The notes under the pieces are model-generated. The model was not told the origin of the DNA. It saw only the letters and a list, made by a program, of their open reading frames with translations, and made no database searches. Below, one piece after another: positions 1 through 8,549 of a stretch of 64,000 nt of DNA. Each line of letters begins with the position of its first letter. Within the stretch, counting starts at the first letter, position 1. The position numbers were made by a program, and so were the translations under genes. The stretch is from Catellatospora sp. IY07-71. GTDB lineage: Bacteria; Actinomycetota; Actinomycetes; Mycobacteriales; Micromonosporaceae. The stretch covers positions 5,985,501 through 6,049,500 of the forward strand of contig NZ_AP023360.1 in NCBI RefSeq assembly GCF_018326265.1. The letters run 5' to 3'.

Positions 1-157
1 CGATCAACATGACCAGCACGTTCGGCGCCTGCTGCGGCGGCAGGAGCGGTTCGATCGGCGGGTACGTCGTGTCGGGGTCCTTAGCGTCGTAGGTCGTCAG
101 ACCTGGACGGTCGACATGCGCAATCGGCAGCACGACCCGACTGATCGGCTCGCCCAT
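1..157 (-). CDS. Arylsulfatase, N-terminal fragment (runs off left edge)
   Basis: Only the first 52 codons lie in the window. Read leftward from the ATG at 155-157, the product begins MGEPISRVVLPIAHVDRPG, continues with TTYDAKDPDTTYPPIEPL and reaches the edge in APNVLVMLI. This is the N-terminal block of actinobacterial arylsulfatases of the alkaline phosphatase superfamily; in that family the first metal-binding Asp pair follows directly, here outside the window. A strong ribosome site (GGAGG, complement of 166-170) sits 8 bases before the ATG and fixes the start. No signal peptide is visible, as is usual for this cytoplasmic subfamily. The gene is divergent from the small gene at 320. Identification rests on the N-terminal block alone, since the catalytic Cys/Ser motif is not visible. 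Confidence 0.75.
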   Translation of the reverse strand, partial: MGEPISRVVLPIAHVDRPGLTTYDAKDPDTTYPPIEPLLPPQQAPNVLVMLI

Positions 158-319
158 CGTCACCACCTCCGGCGGCTCGGCCCATCTCCCACGATAGGGA
201 ACCCAGGGCCGTGTCTACCGGATGTTTCCGGTCCAGTCGCGGATGCCGGCCATAGGATGGCTGGTAGCCCCGTCCGTGCAAGGGCTTGGATGTTCACTGC
301 CAGGGAGGGCGTGGTTGTC

Positions 320-496
320 ATGGCCATGACCGACGAGGAGTTCTTCGGGTTGCAGCGGGACGTCGAGGCGTTGATCCTCAAGAAGATCAAGACTGCTCTC
401 GACGACGAGCGATACTCCCCGGAGCACCTCGAGACGCTCGCGAACGCCTTCGCCATCGTCCACAGCGAGAAGCCGGCGGACATCGGCAGGGGGTGA
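320..496 (+). CDS. Small conserved-looking hypothetical protein (58 aa)
   Basis: The 58-residue product starts MAMTDEEFFGLQRDVEALI and is acidic and helical in character. It has no Cys, membrane segment or recognisable domain. The start is chosen because GGGAGGG at 303-309 lies 10 bases upstream of ATG 320; an open frame continues further upstream but has no ribosome site and a poor amino acid composition. It is divergent from the arylsulfatase and convergent with the pdh-type operon (E2 stop at 542). I do not recognise the family. Confidence 0.6.
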   Translation: MAMTDEEFFGLQRDVEALILKKIKTALDDERYSPEHLETLANAFAIVHSEKPADIGRG

Positions 497-541
497 CGGG
501 CCGGGCCGCTTCGCGGTGCCCGAGTGCCCGCTTCCTCCAGG

Positions 542-1840
542 TCACAGCAGCTTCTCCGGGTGGCTGAGCAGGCGTTCGACGGCAAGCAGGTAGCGGGCGC
601 CGCTGATCCCGTCGGTGACCCGGTGATCTGCTGCGAGACTGGCGGTGACCGTCGGGTGTACACCTAAAAGCCCGGCGACGGCGCAGGGCCGGTCGCGGAT
701 CGTGCCGAACCCGACGAGGGCCACCTGCGGCGGGTAGATGACCCCGTGGATGGTGTCGACGCCCTGCTCGCCCAGGCTGGACACGGTGATGGTGGGGTCG
801 GCGAGTTCGGCGGCGCGCAGCCGCCCGGCGCGGGTACGCGCGACCAGGTCTTTGAGGGCGGCCATGAGGTCGGGCACGGTGAGCTTGTCGGCGTCGTGGA
901 TGGCCGGTGCCACCAGGCCGCCTTCGCGCAGCGAGATCGCCACGCCCAGGTGCACGGCTGCGCTGCGGTGGAAGGCGGTGCCGGTGTGGAAGCCGTTGAG
1001 GTCGGGCACCGTGGCCACGGCCATGGCGGCGGCTTTGAGCAGGAGCGCGGCGGGCAGGATGCGCTCGGCCACGGGCACGGTGCGGTTGTGCTCCCGCAGC
1101 CGGCGAAGCGCGGCCTCGAGATCGAGCGTCTCGGTGAGGTAGTAGTGCGGTATCTCGCGCTTCGCGCGGGCCATCGACGTCGCGATCTGCGCCCGGATCG
1201 CCATGGTGCGATCAGCCGTTCCGGCACGTGCCGGAGCTGCCGCGAACGCCGCAGCCGCGGCAGTCACGTCGGCGGCGCGTACCGCTCCACCGGGGCCTGA
1301 CCCGGCGATGCCGGTCAGCGGCACACCGAGCTCCTGCGCCAGCTTGCGGGCATGTGGTGAGGACCGGATGCGGACCGCCGCGACGGCCGCAGAGGTCGGC
1401 GCCGTCTCGGATGCAGCCGCTCGGACGTCCGCGTGGGTGACGCGTCCACCGGGCCCGGTGCCGTGCACGGTGCCCAGGTCGACGTGTGCGGCGTCCGCCA
1501 GGCGGCGTACCAGGGGTGAGGTGACCGGCGACGGGACGGCTCCGGTGGCAGGCGTCGCCGGTGCGGGCCGCGGGGCGGCCGGGGCCGGTTCCGGCTCCGG
1601 TCCGCCGGTGGTGATCGTGGCGAGCACGGCGCCGACCGGCACCCGGACGCCCGGCTCGACGAGCAGTTGGTCGACGACGCCGCTGGTGAAGCACTCCACT
1701 TCGACGTTGGCCTTGGCGGTGTCGACCACGGCGACGACGTCGCCCCTGCGCACCTGCTGGCCGGGATGCACCAGCCACTCGACGAGGGTGCCGTGGTCCA
1801 TGTCGGCGCCCAGCGACGGCATGCGGAACTCCGACTTCAT
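542..1840 (-). CDS. pdhC: 2-oxo acid dehydrogenase E2 (dihydrolipoamide acyltransferase)
   Basis: This is the E2 core of a pyruvate/branched-chain-type 2-oxo acid dehydrogenase, which moves the acyl group from E1 to CoA on a swinging lipoyl arm. The 432 residues show a lipoyl domain (1-77) with the likely lipoyl-lysine K43 in [10 protein letters not shown]; the usual residue before that Lys is Asp, here it is Ala. Two peripheral-subunit-binding-like segments follow (about 108-143 and 160-195), separated by Ala/Pro linkers, where one is usual. The catalytic domain runs from about 212 to the end, with DHRVTDG giving H406 and D410. The ATG overlaps the E1beta stop (ATGA), so it is the last gene of acsA-pdhA-pdhB-pdhC. 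No E3 gene is present nearby. The true substrate (pyruvate, branched-chain acid or acetoin) is not proven. Confidence 0.93.
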   Translation of the reverse strand: MKSEFRMPSLGADMDHGTLVEWLVHPGQQVRRGDVVAVVDTAKANVEVECFTSGVVDQLLVEPGVRVPVGAVLATITTGGPEPEPAPAAPRPAPATPATGAVPSPVTSPLVRRLADAAHVDLGTVHGTGPGGRVTHADVRAAASETAPTSAAVAAVRIRSSPHARKLAQELGVPLTGIAGSGPGGAVRAADVTAAAAAFAAAPARAGTADRTMAIRAQIATSMARAKREIPHYYLTETLDLEAALRRLREHNRTVPVAERILPAALLLKAAAMAVATVPDLNGFHTGTAFHRSAAVHLGVAISLREGGLVAPAIHDADKLTVPDLMAALKDLVARTRAGRLRAAELADPTITVSSLGEQGVDTIHGVIYPPQVALVGFGTIRDRPCAVAGLLGVHPTVTASLAADHRVTDGISGARYLLAVERLLSHPEKLL

Positions 1841-2832
1841 GCGGCCACCGCCCGGACCGCGTCGACAACTGCGCCGGGCTGCGGCAGGGCCGCCTGTTCG
1901 AGGTGGGCGGCGTACGGCATCGGCACCTCGGCGGAGCAGACCCGTCCCACCGGGGCGTCGAGGTCGTAGAAGGCCTGCTCGGTGATGCGGGCGGCGATCT
2001 CGGCGGAGAGGCTGCCGCTGCGCCAGCCCTCGTCGACGACCACCGCCCGGTGGGTGCGGCGCACCGACTCCATGATCGTCGCGTCGTCGAGCGGACGCAG
2101 CACCCGCAGGTCGATGACGTCGGCGCTGATGCTCTGCTCGGCGAGCCGGTCCGCGGCGTTCAGAGCGGTGCCCAGAGTGCCGCCGTAGGCGACGATCGTC
2201 ACGTCGGAGCCGGTGCGCCGGATCGCCGCGGTGGTGATGTCGGCGCTGTCGTGCCCGGCCGGCGAGCCGGTGGCGTTGTAGAGGCTGCCGTGTTCGAAGA
2301 TGAGGACCGGGTCGGGGCAGCGTAGTGCGGGCCAGAGCATGCCGCGGGCGTCGGCGACGGTGGCCGGGGCGAGGATCCGCAGCCCGGGGATGTGGGCGTA
2401 CCAGCCTTCCAGGCTGTGCGAATGCTGTGCGGCCAGTTGCCGGCCGCCGCCGGTGGTCATGCGGATGACCAGCGGTGCGCCGAATTGCCCGCCGGACATG
2501 TGCAGCAGCGTCGCGGCGTTGTTTAGGATCTGGTCGAGGGCGAGCAGGCTGAAGTTCACGGTCATGATCTCGACGATGGGACGCATGCCGCCCATGGCGG
2601 CGCCGATGCCCGCGCCGACGAACGCGGACTCCGACAGCGGGGTGTCGCGGATGCGGTCGGCGCCGAACTCCTCCAGCAGGCCCAGGCTCACCCCGAACGC
2701 CCCGCCGTACGGGCCGACGTCCTCGCCCATCAGGAACACGCGCTCGTCGCGGCGCATCGCGTCGCGGATCGCCTCCCGGACCGCCTCGCGGTAGGTGAGC
2801 TCCGCCTGCGCGGTGGCGGTCGCCGCGGTCAT
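1837..2832 (-). CDS. pdhB: 2-oxo acid dehydrogenase E1 beta subunit
   Basis: This is the 331-residue beta subunit of the thiamine-diphosphate E1 component. It opens [20 protein letters not shown] and carries the family blocks [32 protein letters not shown] and [16 protein letters not shown], with the C-terminal transketolase-like domain (VVDEGWRSG) at about 265. The ATG at 2830-2832 overlaps the E1alpha stop as ATGA, and the stop overlaps the E2 start in the same way, so the three subunits look translationally coupled. The reading frame stays open upstream, but only as antisense noise inside pdhA. Length is normal for the family. Confidence 0.94.
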   Translation of the reverse strand: MTAATATAQAELTYREAVREAIRDAMRRDERVFLMGEDVGPYGGAFGVSLGLLEEFGADRIRDTPLSESAFVGAGIGAAMGGMRPIVEIMTVNFSLLALDQILNNAATLLHMSGGQFGAPLVIRMTTGGGRQLAAQHSHSLEGWYAHIPGLRILAPATVADARGMLWPALRCPDPVLIFEHGSLYNATGSPAGHDSADITTAAIRRTGSDVTIVAYGGTLGTALNAADRLAEQSISADVIDLRVLRPLDDATIMESVRRTHRAVVVDEGWRSGSLSAEIAARITEQAFYDLDAPVGRVCSAEVPMPYAAHLEQAALPQPGAVVDAVRAVAA

Positions 2833-3845
2833 GGCAGGCCTTCGTCTTCTGCGTAGACGAAGCGGGTGAGCTGGTCCACCGGCTCGACCGGTGCCTGCTC
2901 CGCGGCGGTGACCGACGCGGCCACCTCGGCTTCGACGTCGGCGTTCAGCTGCGCCAGCCCGGGTTCGTCGAGTTCTCCGTCGGAGATCATCCGCCGGGCG
3001 AGGGTATCGATCGGATCGCGCTGCTGCCAGCGAGCGATCTCCGCCTTGTCCCGGTAGCGATCCGGGTCGTACATGGAGTGGGCCCGGAACCGGTAGGTAC
3101 GCAGCTCCAGGAAGTACGGGCTGCCTGTGGCACGCACCGCGGCGGCCGCTCGGCGTGCGGCCTTCTCCACTACGCGGACGTCCATGCCGTCGACGGCGTG
3201 GGCGGTCATGCCGTATGTCGCGGCGCGGGCTGCCAGGTCGGTGTTGGCCTGGGCGCGGTCGATGCGGGTGCCCATGGCGTAGAGGTTGTTCTCGCACAGG
3301 AACAGCACCGGCAGGTGCCACAGAGCGGCGAGGTTGAGGCATTCGTGGAATTCGCCCTCGGCGACCGCGCCGTCGCCGAAGAAGCAGGCGGTCACCCGGC
3401 TGCGGCCGGCCATCCGGTCGGCCAGGGCCAGGCCGACGGCCAGGGGCAGCCCGCCGCCGACGATGGCGCTGCCGCCGTGGAAGTTGGTCGCCCGGTCGAA
3501 CAGGTGCATGGAGCCGCCGCGGCCGCGGCTGCACCCGGTGGCCTTGCCGTACATCTCGGCCATGATCGCGTCCATGGGCACGCCCCGGGCCAGGGCGTGG
3601 CCGTGCTCGCGGTAGGTCGACACGACCGCGTCGGCCGGTTCGAGGGCGGCCATCACCCCGGCCGCGACGGCCTCCTCGCCGATGTACAGGTGCAGGAACC
3701 CGCGGATCTTCGTCGCGCTGTACAGCTCGACGCACCGCTCCTCGAACCGGCGGATGCGCAGCATCTGGCGCAGCAGATCACGCCGGTGCGCAGGACCCGC
3801 CCGTCCGGGGGCCGCCGGGCGCGGTCCGGCCGTCGCGGTCTTCAT
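2829..3845 (-). CDS. pdhA: 2-oxo acid dehydrogenase E1 alpha subunit
   Basis: This 338-residue thiamine-diphosphate-binding subunit would decarboxylate the 2-oxo acid with E1beta. The N-terminus has [11 protein letters not shown] and [16 protein letters not shown]. The ThDP/Mg motif is [20 protein letters not shown] about 172-191, ending soon after in CENN. The phosphorylation-loop-like segment [12 protein letters not shown] with following RDPI resembles pyruvate dehydrogenase more than acetoin dehydrogenase. The ATG overlaps the acsA stop (ATGA) and the stop overlaps the E1beta start. Placement behind an acetyl-CoA synthetase suggests an operon devoted to acetyl-CoA supply; substrate choice is inference. 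Confidence 0.93.
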   Translation of the reverse strand: MKTATAGPRPAAPGRAGPAHRRDLLRQMLRIRRFEERCVELYSATKIRGFLHLYIGEEAVAAGVMAALEPADAVVSTYREHGHALARGVPMDAIMAEMYGKATGCSRGRGGSMHLFDRATNFHGGSAIVGGGLPLAVGLALADRMAGRSRVTACFFGDGAVAEGEFHECLNLAALWHLPVLFLCENNLYAMGTRIDRAQANTDLAARAATYGMTAHAVDGMDVRVVEKAARRAAAAVRATGSPYFLELRTYRFRAHSMYDPDRYRDKAEIARWQQRDPIDTLARRMISDGELDEPGLAQLNADVEAEVAASVTAAEQAPVEPVDQLTRFVYAEDEGLP

Positions 3846-5590
3846 CGCCGCTCCCCCGTCTCCAGCGTGGACAGGTCACCTTCGGGCAGGCCGAGTTCGC
3901 GTGCCTTCAGCAGCCGTCGCATCACCTTGCCGCTGCGGGTGTGCGGCAGGCTGTCGTCGAAGGCGATCTCCCTGGGCGCCACGGCGCCCAGTCGGCGCCG
4001 CGCGAAGCCGAGCAGCTCCAGGCGCAGCTCGTCGGTGGCTTCGACGCCTGGCCGGATCGATACGAACGCCTTGACGATCTCACCGACGACCGGATCGGGT
4101 CTGCCGATGACTCCGGCCTCGGCGACGGCCGGGTGCTCCATGAGCACGCTCTCGACCTCGAACGGGCCGATCAGATGACCCGCAGACTTGATCACGTCGT
4201 CGGCGCGTCCGACGAACCAGAAGTAGCCGTCGGCGTCGCGGCGTGCCAGATCGCCGGTGAGGTACCAGTCCCCGGCGAAGCTGTGCGCGTAGCGCTCCGG
4301 TTCGTGCAGGTAGCCGCGGAACATCGACGGCCAGCCCCGGCGCAGCACGATCTCGCCGACCGTGTCCGGTCGTGTCACCAGCTCGACGCCCGAGACGGGC
4401 GTGACCCGGGCCCGCCCGTCCTCGCCCTGCTCCGCGAGGCCGGCCTCGACGCCGGGCATGGCCAGACCCATCGACCCGGGCCGGATCTCGACGCCGGGCA
4501 TGTTGCCGATCATGATCGCGCCGGTTTCGGTCTGCCACCAGTTGTCGTGCACCGGATGGCCGAGCACCTGCGCGCCCCAGGTCACCACCTCGGGGTTGAG
4601 CGGCTCGCCCACCGATGCGATGTGCCGCAGCGCGGACAGGTCGAACGAAGCCGGCAGGCTCGCCGGATGGCGCATCAGCATGCGCAATGCGGTCGGCGCG
4701 GTGTACCAGACGCTCACCCGGTGTTCGGCCAGCCGCGCATACCAGCGGCGGGCGTCGAACTCCTCCGCGTCGACCAGCACCGTGGCGCCGAGCGCCAGCG
4801 GTGCGACGATCCCGTACGACGTACCGGTCACCCAGCCCGGGTCTGCGGTGCACCAGAACACGTCGTCGGCGCGCAGGTCGAGGGCCAGCTGCGCGGTCGC
4901 GCGGTGCGCCACGACCGCCTCGTGCACGTGCACGGCGCCTTTCGGCCGGCCGGTCGTACCGCTGCTGAAGTGCAGCAGTGCGATCTCCTGCGGATCGGTC
5001 GGGGGCACCTCGAACGCATCGCTCATGTAGGACAGCTCGACATCGAGGCTCAGGGCGCCTGGCGGCGGGTCCTCCCCGGTCACCAGGACGTGGCGCAGCA
5101 TGGGCAGCTGATCGCGGATCGGCGCCACCCTGCGCTCGTACAACTCCGGCGAGGTCACGAGCACGGCGGCGTCCCCGCGCGCCAGGCGTTCCCGGACCGG
5201 TTCCGGGCCGAACGCGGCGAACAGCGGCGAGTAGGCGCCGGCGTGCCGCAGTGTTCCCAGCGCCGTCACGTACAGCTCCGGCACGCGGCCCAGCAGCGAG
5301 AACACCCGCTCACCACGCCCGACACCCAGGTGGGTGAGCAGGTTGGCGAACCTGCTCGTACGCGCCAGCAGCTGGCCGTAGCTGACGTCGACGACCCCGT
5401 CGCGGGACACGCAACGCAGCGCCGCCCTGTCCCCCGCTCCGGCGAGCACGTGGCGGTCGACCGACTCGTAACCGATGTTCACCCCACCGGAGGGCAGGCC
5501 CGCCAGTGCCCGGCGTTCCGCGGCCCAGCTGAACTGCTCCCGCAACCGGTCATACCGTACGACGGTCGCTGACATGGTCTTCACGGTCAC
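3842..5590 (-). CDS. acsA: Acetyl-CoA synthetase (AMP-forming), AcsA type
   Basis: This enzyme activates acetate or another short acid through an acyl-AMP to acyl-CoA. The 582-residue product has the adenylate-forming signature motifs in order: [55 protein letters not shown] and near the C-terminus TRSGKVMRR, whose Lys is the catalytic residue often controlled by acetylation in this family. Length matches the short AcsA type rather than the roughly 650-residue Acs type. GTG 5588-5590 is chosen because GGAGA lies 7 bases upstream; a further open stretch upstream is Arg-rich and crosses the DosR-like box. It heads the acsA-pdhABC operon, with all joints overlapping by 4 bases. Confidence 0.9.
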   Translation of the reverse strand: MTVKTMSATVVRYDRLREQFSWAAERRALAGLPSGGVNIGYESVDRHVLAGAGDRAALRCVSRDGVVDVSYGQLLARTSRFANLLTHLGVGRGERVFSLLGRVPELYVTALGTLRHAGAYSPLFAAFGPEPVRERLARGDAAVLVTSPELYERRVAPIRDQLPMLRHVLVTGEDPPPGALSLDVELSYMSDAFEVPPTDPQEIALLHFSSGTTGRPKGAVHVHEAVVAHRATAQLALDLRADDVFWCTADPGWVTGTSYGIVAPLALGATVLVDAEEFDARRWYARLAEHRVSVWYTAPTALRMLMRHPASLPASFDLSALRHIASVGEPLNPEVVTWGAQVLGHPVHDNWWQTETGAIMIGNMPGVEIRPGSMGLAMPGVEAGLAEQGEDGRARVTPVSGVELVTRPDTVGEIVLRRGWPSMFRGYLHEPERYAHSFAGDWYLTGDLARRDADGYFWFVGRADDVIKSAGHLIGPFEVESVLMEHPAVAEAGVIGRPDPVVGEIVKAFVSIRPGVEATDELRLELLGFARRRLGAVAPREIAFDDSLPHTRSGKVMRRLLKARELGLPEGDLSTLETGERR

Positions 5591-5633
5591 CCCCCGTTCT
5601 CCGACCGTCGCTCTCACTGCGCCATTGCGGCTA

Positions 5634-5668
5634 GGGACCGAAGTCCTGTGGCACCGTGCCGAGGTCCC
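5634..5668 (-). promoter_or_regulatory. Tandem DosR-like boxes upstream of acsA operon
   Basis: On the minus strand the proximal site reads AGGACTTCGGTCCC (5647 to 5634), matching 10 of 11 fixed positions of the mycobacterial DosR motif GGGACTTnnGnCCC. A weaker distal site GGGACCTCGGCACG (5668 to 5655) follows, with centres 21 bp apart, about two helical turns. The proximal site lies 44 bases before the acsA start. Tandem boxes are common in known DosR promoters. Binding is inferred from sequence only. Confidence 0.6.
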
Positions 5669-5714
5669 CGAATCGTTCCTATCCGTGCGGGGGTAGGCGG
5701 CTGCGGCGTAGGGC

Positions 5715-6869
5715 TCAGCCCGGCCCCGCCGGCGCCTTCGCCGCAGCCGCGGGCTCATGGTGCGGCCGGGGCACGACCACCACCGGGCATGGCGCCCTGC
5801 GGATGCACTCCTCGCTCACCGAACCCGCGCGTGCGGCGCGAGCACGGCTGTGCCCGTGACGTCCCAGAACCAGCAGCGCCGCGCCGGCCGACTCCGCGCA
5901 CAGCACCTCGGCCGGCCGGCCACGCACCGTCTTCGTACGCAGCGGCACGGCCGCCCGCTGCCGCGCGGGCAGGGCCTCGACCTCCCGAGCGAGCATGTCG
6001 GACAGGTGCTGCCGCTCGTCGACTTCCAGGGTCGTCGAGAGGTCGTCCTCGAGCCAGTGCCATGCCGCGACCGCCAGCACCGAACCGCCGACGTCGGCGG
6101 CGTGCGCGACCGCCCAGCTCAGCGCTTCCCGGCCGCCGTCGGATCCGTCGACGCCCACCACCAGCAGCGGGCCGGAGCCTTCCCCGGGCTCCCCCGCAGG
6201 CCGACCCGCCCGCTCGTCGTCGAGTTCGAACCTGATGTGGTCGAGCACGGCGGTGACCCCGGTGACCGCCTCGGCGAGCCGTACCGCGATCTGGGCCTTG
6301 CTGGCCTGCCGGACCATGCCGCTGAGGGTGACGACGCCGTCGCGGACGTCGACGGTGACGGCGTCCGGTTCCAGGTGCAGCGCCCGGCGCAGTATCGACT
6401 CGACGATCTCGGCTCTGATGTCGGCGTCGGCCCGCTTGAAGACCGCGAGCAGGTTGCGCCGCGCGACGATCCCGACGAGCCGTCCCTGCCGGTCCACCAC
6501 GGGCAGCTGTTTGATGTTCCGGTCGGCCATGAGCCGGGCTGCGTCGGCGACCGCGGCGTCAGGCGACACGGTGACGGCGGGAACGGTCATCAGCTGCCGG
6601 GCGACCGCGGCCCTGGCCTTCTCGCGCGCGGCTCTGCGCGAGGGCCGTTCCAGCAGGTGCGTGGCGTCTGCCGGCTCGCCGAGGAACTCGACGCGCCGCA
6701 GCAGGTCGCCCTCGGTGACGATCCCGGCCAGGCGGCGTAGATCGTCCAGGACGGGCACGGCGTTGATCCGGTGCTCGGCCAGTAGCGCGGCGATCTCGGC
6801 GTAGGGCACGTCGAGGTCGACGGTCAGGACGTCGGCTGTCATCACATCACGTACTGCGGGCTGGTCCAT
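5715..6869 (-). CDS. CBS-CBS-BON-universal stress protein fusion
   Basis: The 384-residue protein joins four modules: two CBS motifs (about 5-55 and 88-140; [13 protein letters not shown] and [20 protein letters not shown]), a BON domain (about 155-220; [12 protein letters not shown]) and a C-terminal UspA domain (about 232-375; [45 protein letters not shown]). CBS pairs usually bind adenine nucleotides and Usp domains often bind ATP, so an energy-sensing role is plausible but inferred. ATG 6867-6869 is preceded by GGAGG at 6 bases; an upstream ATG lacks one. It lies 124 bp ahead of acsA on the same strand. The acsA boxes are downstream of its stop, while another box (7029-7042) lies 160 bp upstream of its start. 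Confidence 0.88.
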   Translation of the reverse strand: MDQPAVRDVMTADVLTVDLDVPYAEIAALLAEHRINAVPVLDDLRRLAGIVTEGDLLRRVEFLGEPADATHLLERPSRRAAREKARAAVARQLMTVPAVTVSPDAAVADAARLMADRNIKQLPVVDRQGRLVGIVARRNLLAVFKRADADIRAEIVESILRRALHLEPDAVTVDVRDGVVTLSGMVRQASKAQIAVRLAEAVTGVTAVLDHIRFELDDERAGRPAGEPGEGSGPLLVVGVDGSDGGREALSWAVAHAADVGGSVLAVAAWHWLEDDLSTTLEVDERQHLSDMLAREVEALPARQRAAVPLRTKTVRGRPAEVLCAESAGAALLVLGRHGHSRARAARAGSVSEECIRRAPCPVVVVPRPHHEPAAAAKAPAGPG

Positions 6870-7028
6870 CGTCTGCCTCCGGCTGCCCCTCACATGATCC
6901 CGCGGGAGGTGTCGTCGCGGGGCGGATCGTGCGGTTCCGCGCCGCGACCGCAGGGCCGCGGGGCGCGGCGGGCGGAGCGCCCACCCGGCCCTCGCAGCGG
7001 CCCAGGCAGGCAGAAAATCACCTGTTTA

Positions 7029-7042
7029 AGGGCTTACGGCCC
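7029..7042 (+). promoter_or_regulatory. DosR-like box between CBS-Usp gene and small ORFs
   Basis: AGGGCTTACGGCCC differs by one base from the sqr-promoter site AGGACTTACGGCCC and matches 9 of 11 fixed positions of the DosR motif. It lies in the 6870-7101 spacer between divergent transcription units: 60 bases before the small ORF at 7102 and 160 bases before the CBS-BON-Usp start. The rest of that spacer is GC-rich with one A/T-rich patch (about 7011-7030) and no other gene. Confidence 0.5.
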
Positions 7043-7101
7043 CGTCGACACGGGGCGGCACCCGGCGCAGGATATAGGGGGACCGAGGAGGTCTGAGTCA
7101 T

Positions 7102-7329
7102 ATGGCAAAGGTGACACCGGGGCATGTCGGACATAGCGCGGTAGACCCGCTCGCCGAGGCGTCGACCCCCTGCAGCCGGCAGGAGCAGACCATGAAGATC
7201 ATGGAACGAGAACGGCCGGGAGAACGCAGCAGCTGTCCGCGCGGTCCAGGTGATGAGCAATCAGCCATGGACCGCCGCGGGGTCGCGGCCGACGTCGACC
7301 TCATCTCGCTGCTCGCCCGGTCCGGTTGA
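7102..7329 (+). CDS. Small hypothetical protein (75 or 45 aa)
   Basis: The open frame starts MAKVTPGHVGHSAVDPLAEA and ends DVDLISLLARSG. Two starts are credible: ATG 7102, with AGGAGG about 11 bases upstream, and ATG 7192 (MKIMERERPGERSS), with AGGAG 7 bases upstream. The product is polar, with no membrane segment or known domain. It follows a DosR-like box and is followed after two bases by a 34-residue membrane ORF, so the pair looks like one transcript. Confidence 0.45.
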   Translation: MAKVTPGHVGHSAVDPLAEASTPCSRQEQTMKIMERERPGERSSCPRGPGDEQSAMDRRGVAADVDLISLLARSG

Positions 7330-7331
7330 CG

Positions 7332-7436
7332 ATGCGCGGCGGCAGGACGGGCGGCCGTGACTGGACGCCGCTGGTGGCGGTGCTGGTCGCGGTGCTGCTG
7401 GTGTGGGCGGCGTGGTGGCTGGTGGCGAACTGGTGA
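7332..7436 (+). CDS. Very small single-span membrane protein (34 aa)
   Basis: ATG 7332 lies two bases after the stop of the preceding small ORF. The product is MRGGRTGGRDW, then a hydrophobic stretch rich in Leu/Val/Ala/Trp, ending VANW. A short basic head followed by one membrane span suggests a membrane-anchored microprotein with its N-terminus in the cytoplasm. Tight coupling to the upstream ORF and a position under a DosR-like box support a real gene. No family is recognised and no Shine-Dalgarno is obvious, so expression would rely on coupling. Confidence 0.45.
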   Translation: MRGGRTGGRDWTPLVAVLVAVLLVWAAWWLVANW

Positions 7437-7446
7437 CACCGACGGC

Positions 7447-8454
7447 TCACGGCTGCGGGAACGGTCCCGGCCGCACCACCCGTTCGGCGGGCAGCCGCGG
7501 CGTGCCCGGCACCGGGGGCTGGTCCGGGCCGGCCAGCCCGAACCGCAGCACCAGCAGCGGATGGCCGACGCCGGACAGCATCCGCCGCAGGACCTCGCGG
7601 GTCGCCGGGACCTCGATGACCGAGCTGAGCGGCAGGACGGCGACGCCCAGGTCGGTGGCCTTCAGCCAGCACGCCGACAGCGCCTCTCCCGCCCGCAGCC
7701 AGTCCTCCGGGCCGTCACCGGGCCGGTAGAGCAGGCCGTACACCGCCGAGCGGGCGTGGCCCTCCCCCACCCCGAGGGTGCCGGGGTGGCCGAAGTCCCG
7801 GTCGGGCACGTCGGTCTGCGCCGCCCGCTCGGGCACCGCGTCGCTGGGCACGCCGGTGCGGGCCGGGCGGCGGCCGCCGACCCAGTAGTCCATCTCGGCG
7901 CGCTGGTCGGGCTCGGCCAGCCCGATCTCGTTGGCGGTGGCGGCCGCAACTGCCAGGTCGTCTAGGTCTGGTCGGCCAAGCCAGTGCAGCCCGGCGCCCT
8001 CGTCGGCGGCGGCCTGCCGGATCAGCGCCAGCGCCTCGGCCGGCACCGGCAGCTCCACCGTGGGACGGCGGTCGGTGTGCCGGATGTCGATCTCCTCGAA
8101 TAGGCGGCGGTCCTGAGCGGTGGGGGCCGCATGCTCGGCAACGGTGATCCATGCGAACCGGTCCTCCGACCTCGGATCGTGCATGCGGGCCACCTGGGGC
8201 ACCCAGCCCGCCGCCGACAGCGCCAGCCGGGCGTGGTGCAGCGCCGCTCCGCAGCTGATCGTCAGCAGCCTGCCGTCCGGGTCGGCGGCCGGCAACTGGC
8301 GGCTGCGGTCGGCCCGCAGCTCCAACCCGGTCCGGCTGGTGTACCAGCGCCAGGGCTGGGTGTTGTGCACCGACGGCGCCCGCCCGCCGACCTCGGCGGC
8401 ATGCTGATATGCCTGCAGGATGTCGTCCGACTGCCCTGGCTGCACCTGATCCAT
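7447..8454 (-). CDS. Acg-type nitroreductase-fold FMN-binding protein
   Basis: The 335-residue protein has the start of the actinobacterial Acg family (GGRAPSVHNTQPWRW) and later ITVAEHAAPTAQDRRLFEEI and RHTDRRPT. In M. tuberculosis, Acg (Rv2032), Rv3127 and Rv3131 are relatives, all DosR-regulated. They keep the nitroreductase fold and bind FMN, but the cofactor seems covered, so FMN storage or sequestration has been suggested instead of catalysis. The gene sits between the small-ORF pair (convergent) and ftsH, whose stop is about 96 bp before this start. A weak DosR-like match (8533-8546) lies in that gap. Confidence 0.85.
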   Translation of the reverse strand: MDQVQPGQSDDILQAYQHAAEVGGRAPSVHNTQPWRWYTSRTGLELRADRSRQLPAADPDGRLLTISCGAALHHARLALSAAGWVPQVARMHDPRSEDRFAWITVAEHAAPTAQDRRLFEEIDIRHTDRRPTVELPVPAEALALIRQAAADEGAGLHWLGRPDLDDLAVAAATANEIGLAEPDQRAEMDYWVGGRRPARTGVPSDAVPERAAQTDVPDRDFGHPGTLGVGEGHARSAVYGLLYRPGDGPEDWLRAGEALSACWLKATDLGVAVLPLSSVIEVPATREVLRRMLSGVGHPLLVLRFGLAGPDQPPVPGTPRLPAERVVRPGPFPQP

Positions 8455-8549
8455 GATCTCGGCCCCTTCGACCCGCCTCCCTCGGTGATACCGCAGGACC
8501 GTCCTCGGGGACGGCGAAATGCGCTCGCCCGCCGTGGCCTTTCACCCCC

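Noticed and set aside
3078..5572. Long open frames on the strand opposite acsA and pdhA
   Set aside because: They are mirror frames forced by third-position GC; composition is Gly/Arg/His-rich with no family motif, while the listed genes have complete catalytic motifs.
7786..7799. Strong DosR-motif match inside the nitroreductase gene
   Set aside because: It lies in coding DNA, explained by the codons for Arg-Asp-Phe-Gly-His, and is far from any start.
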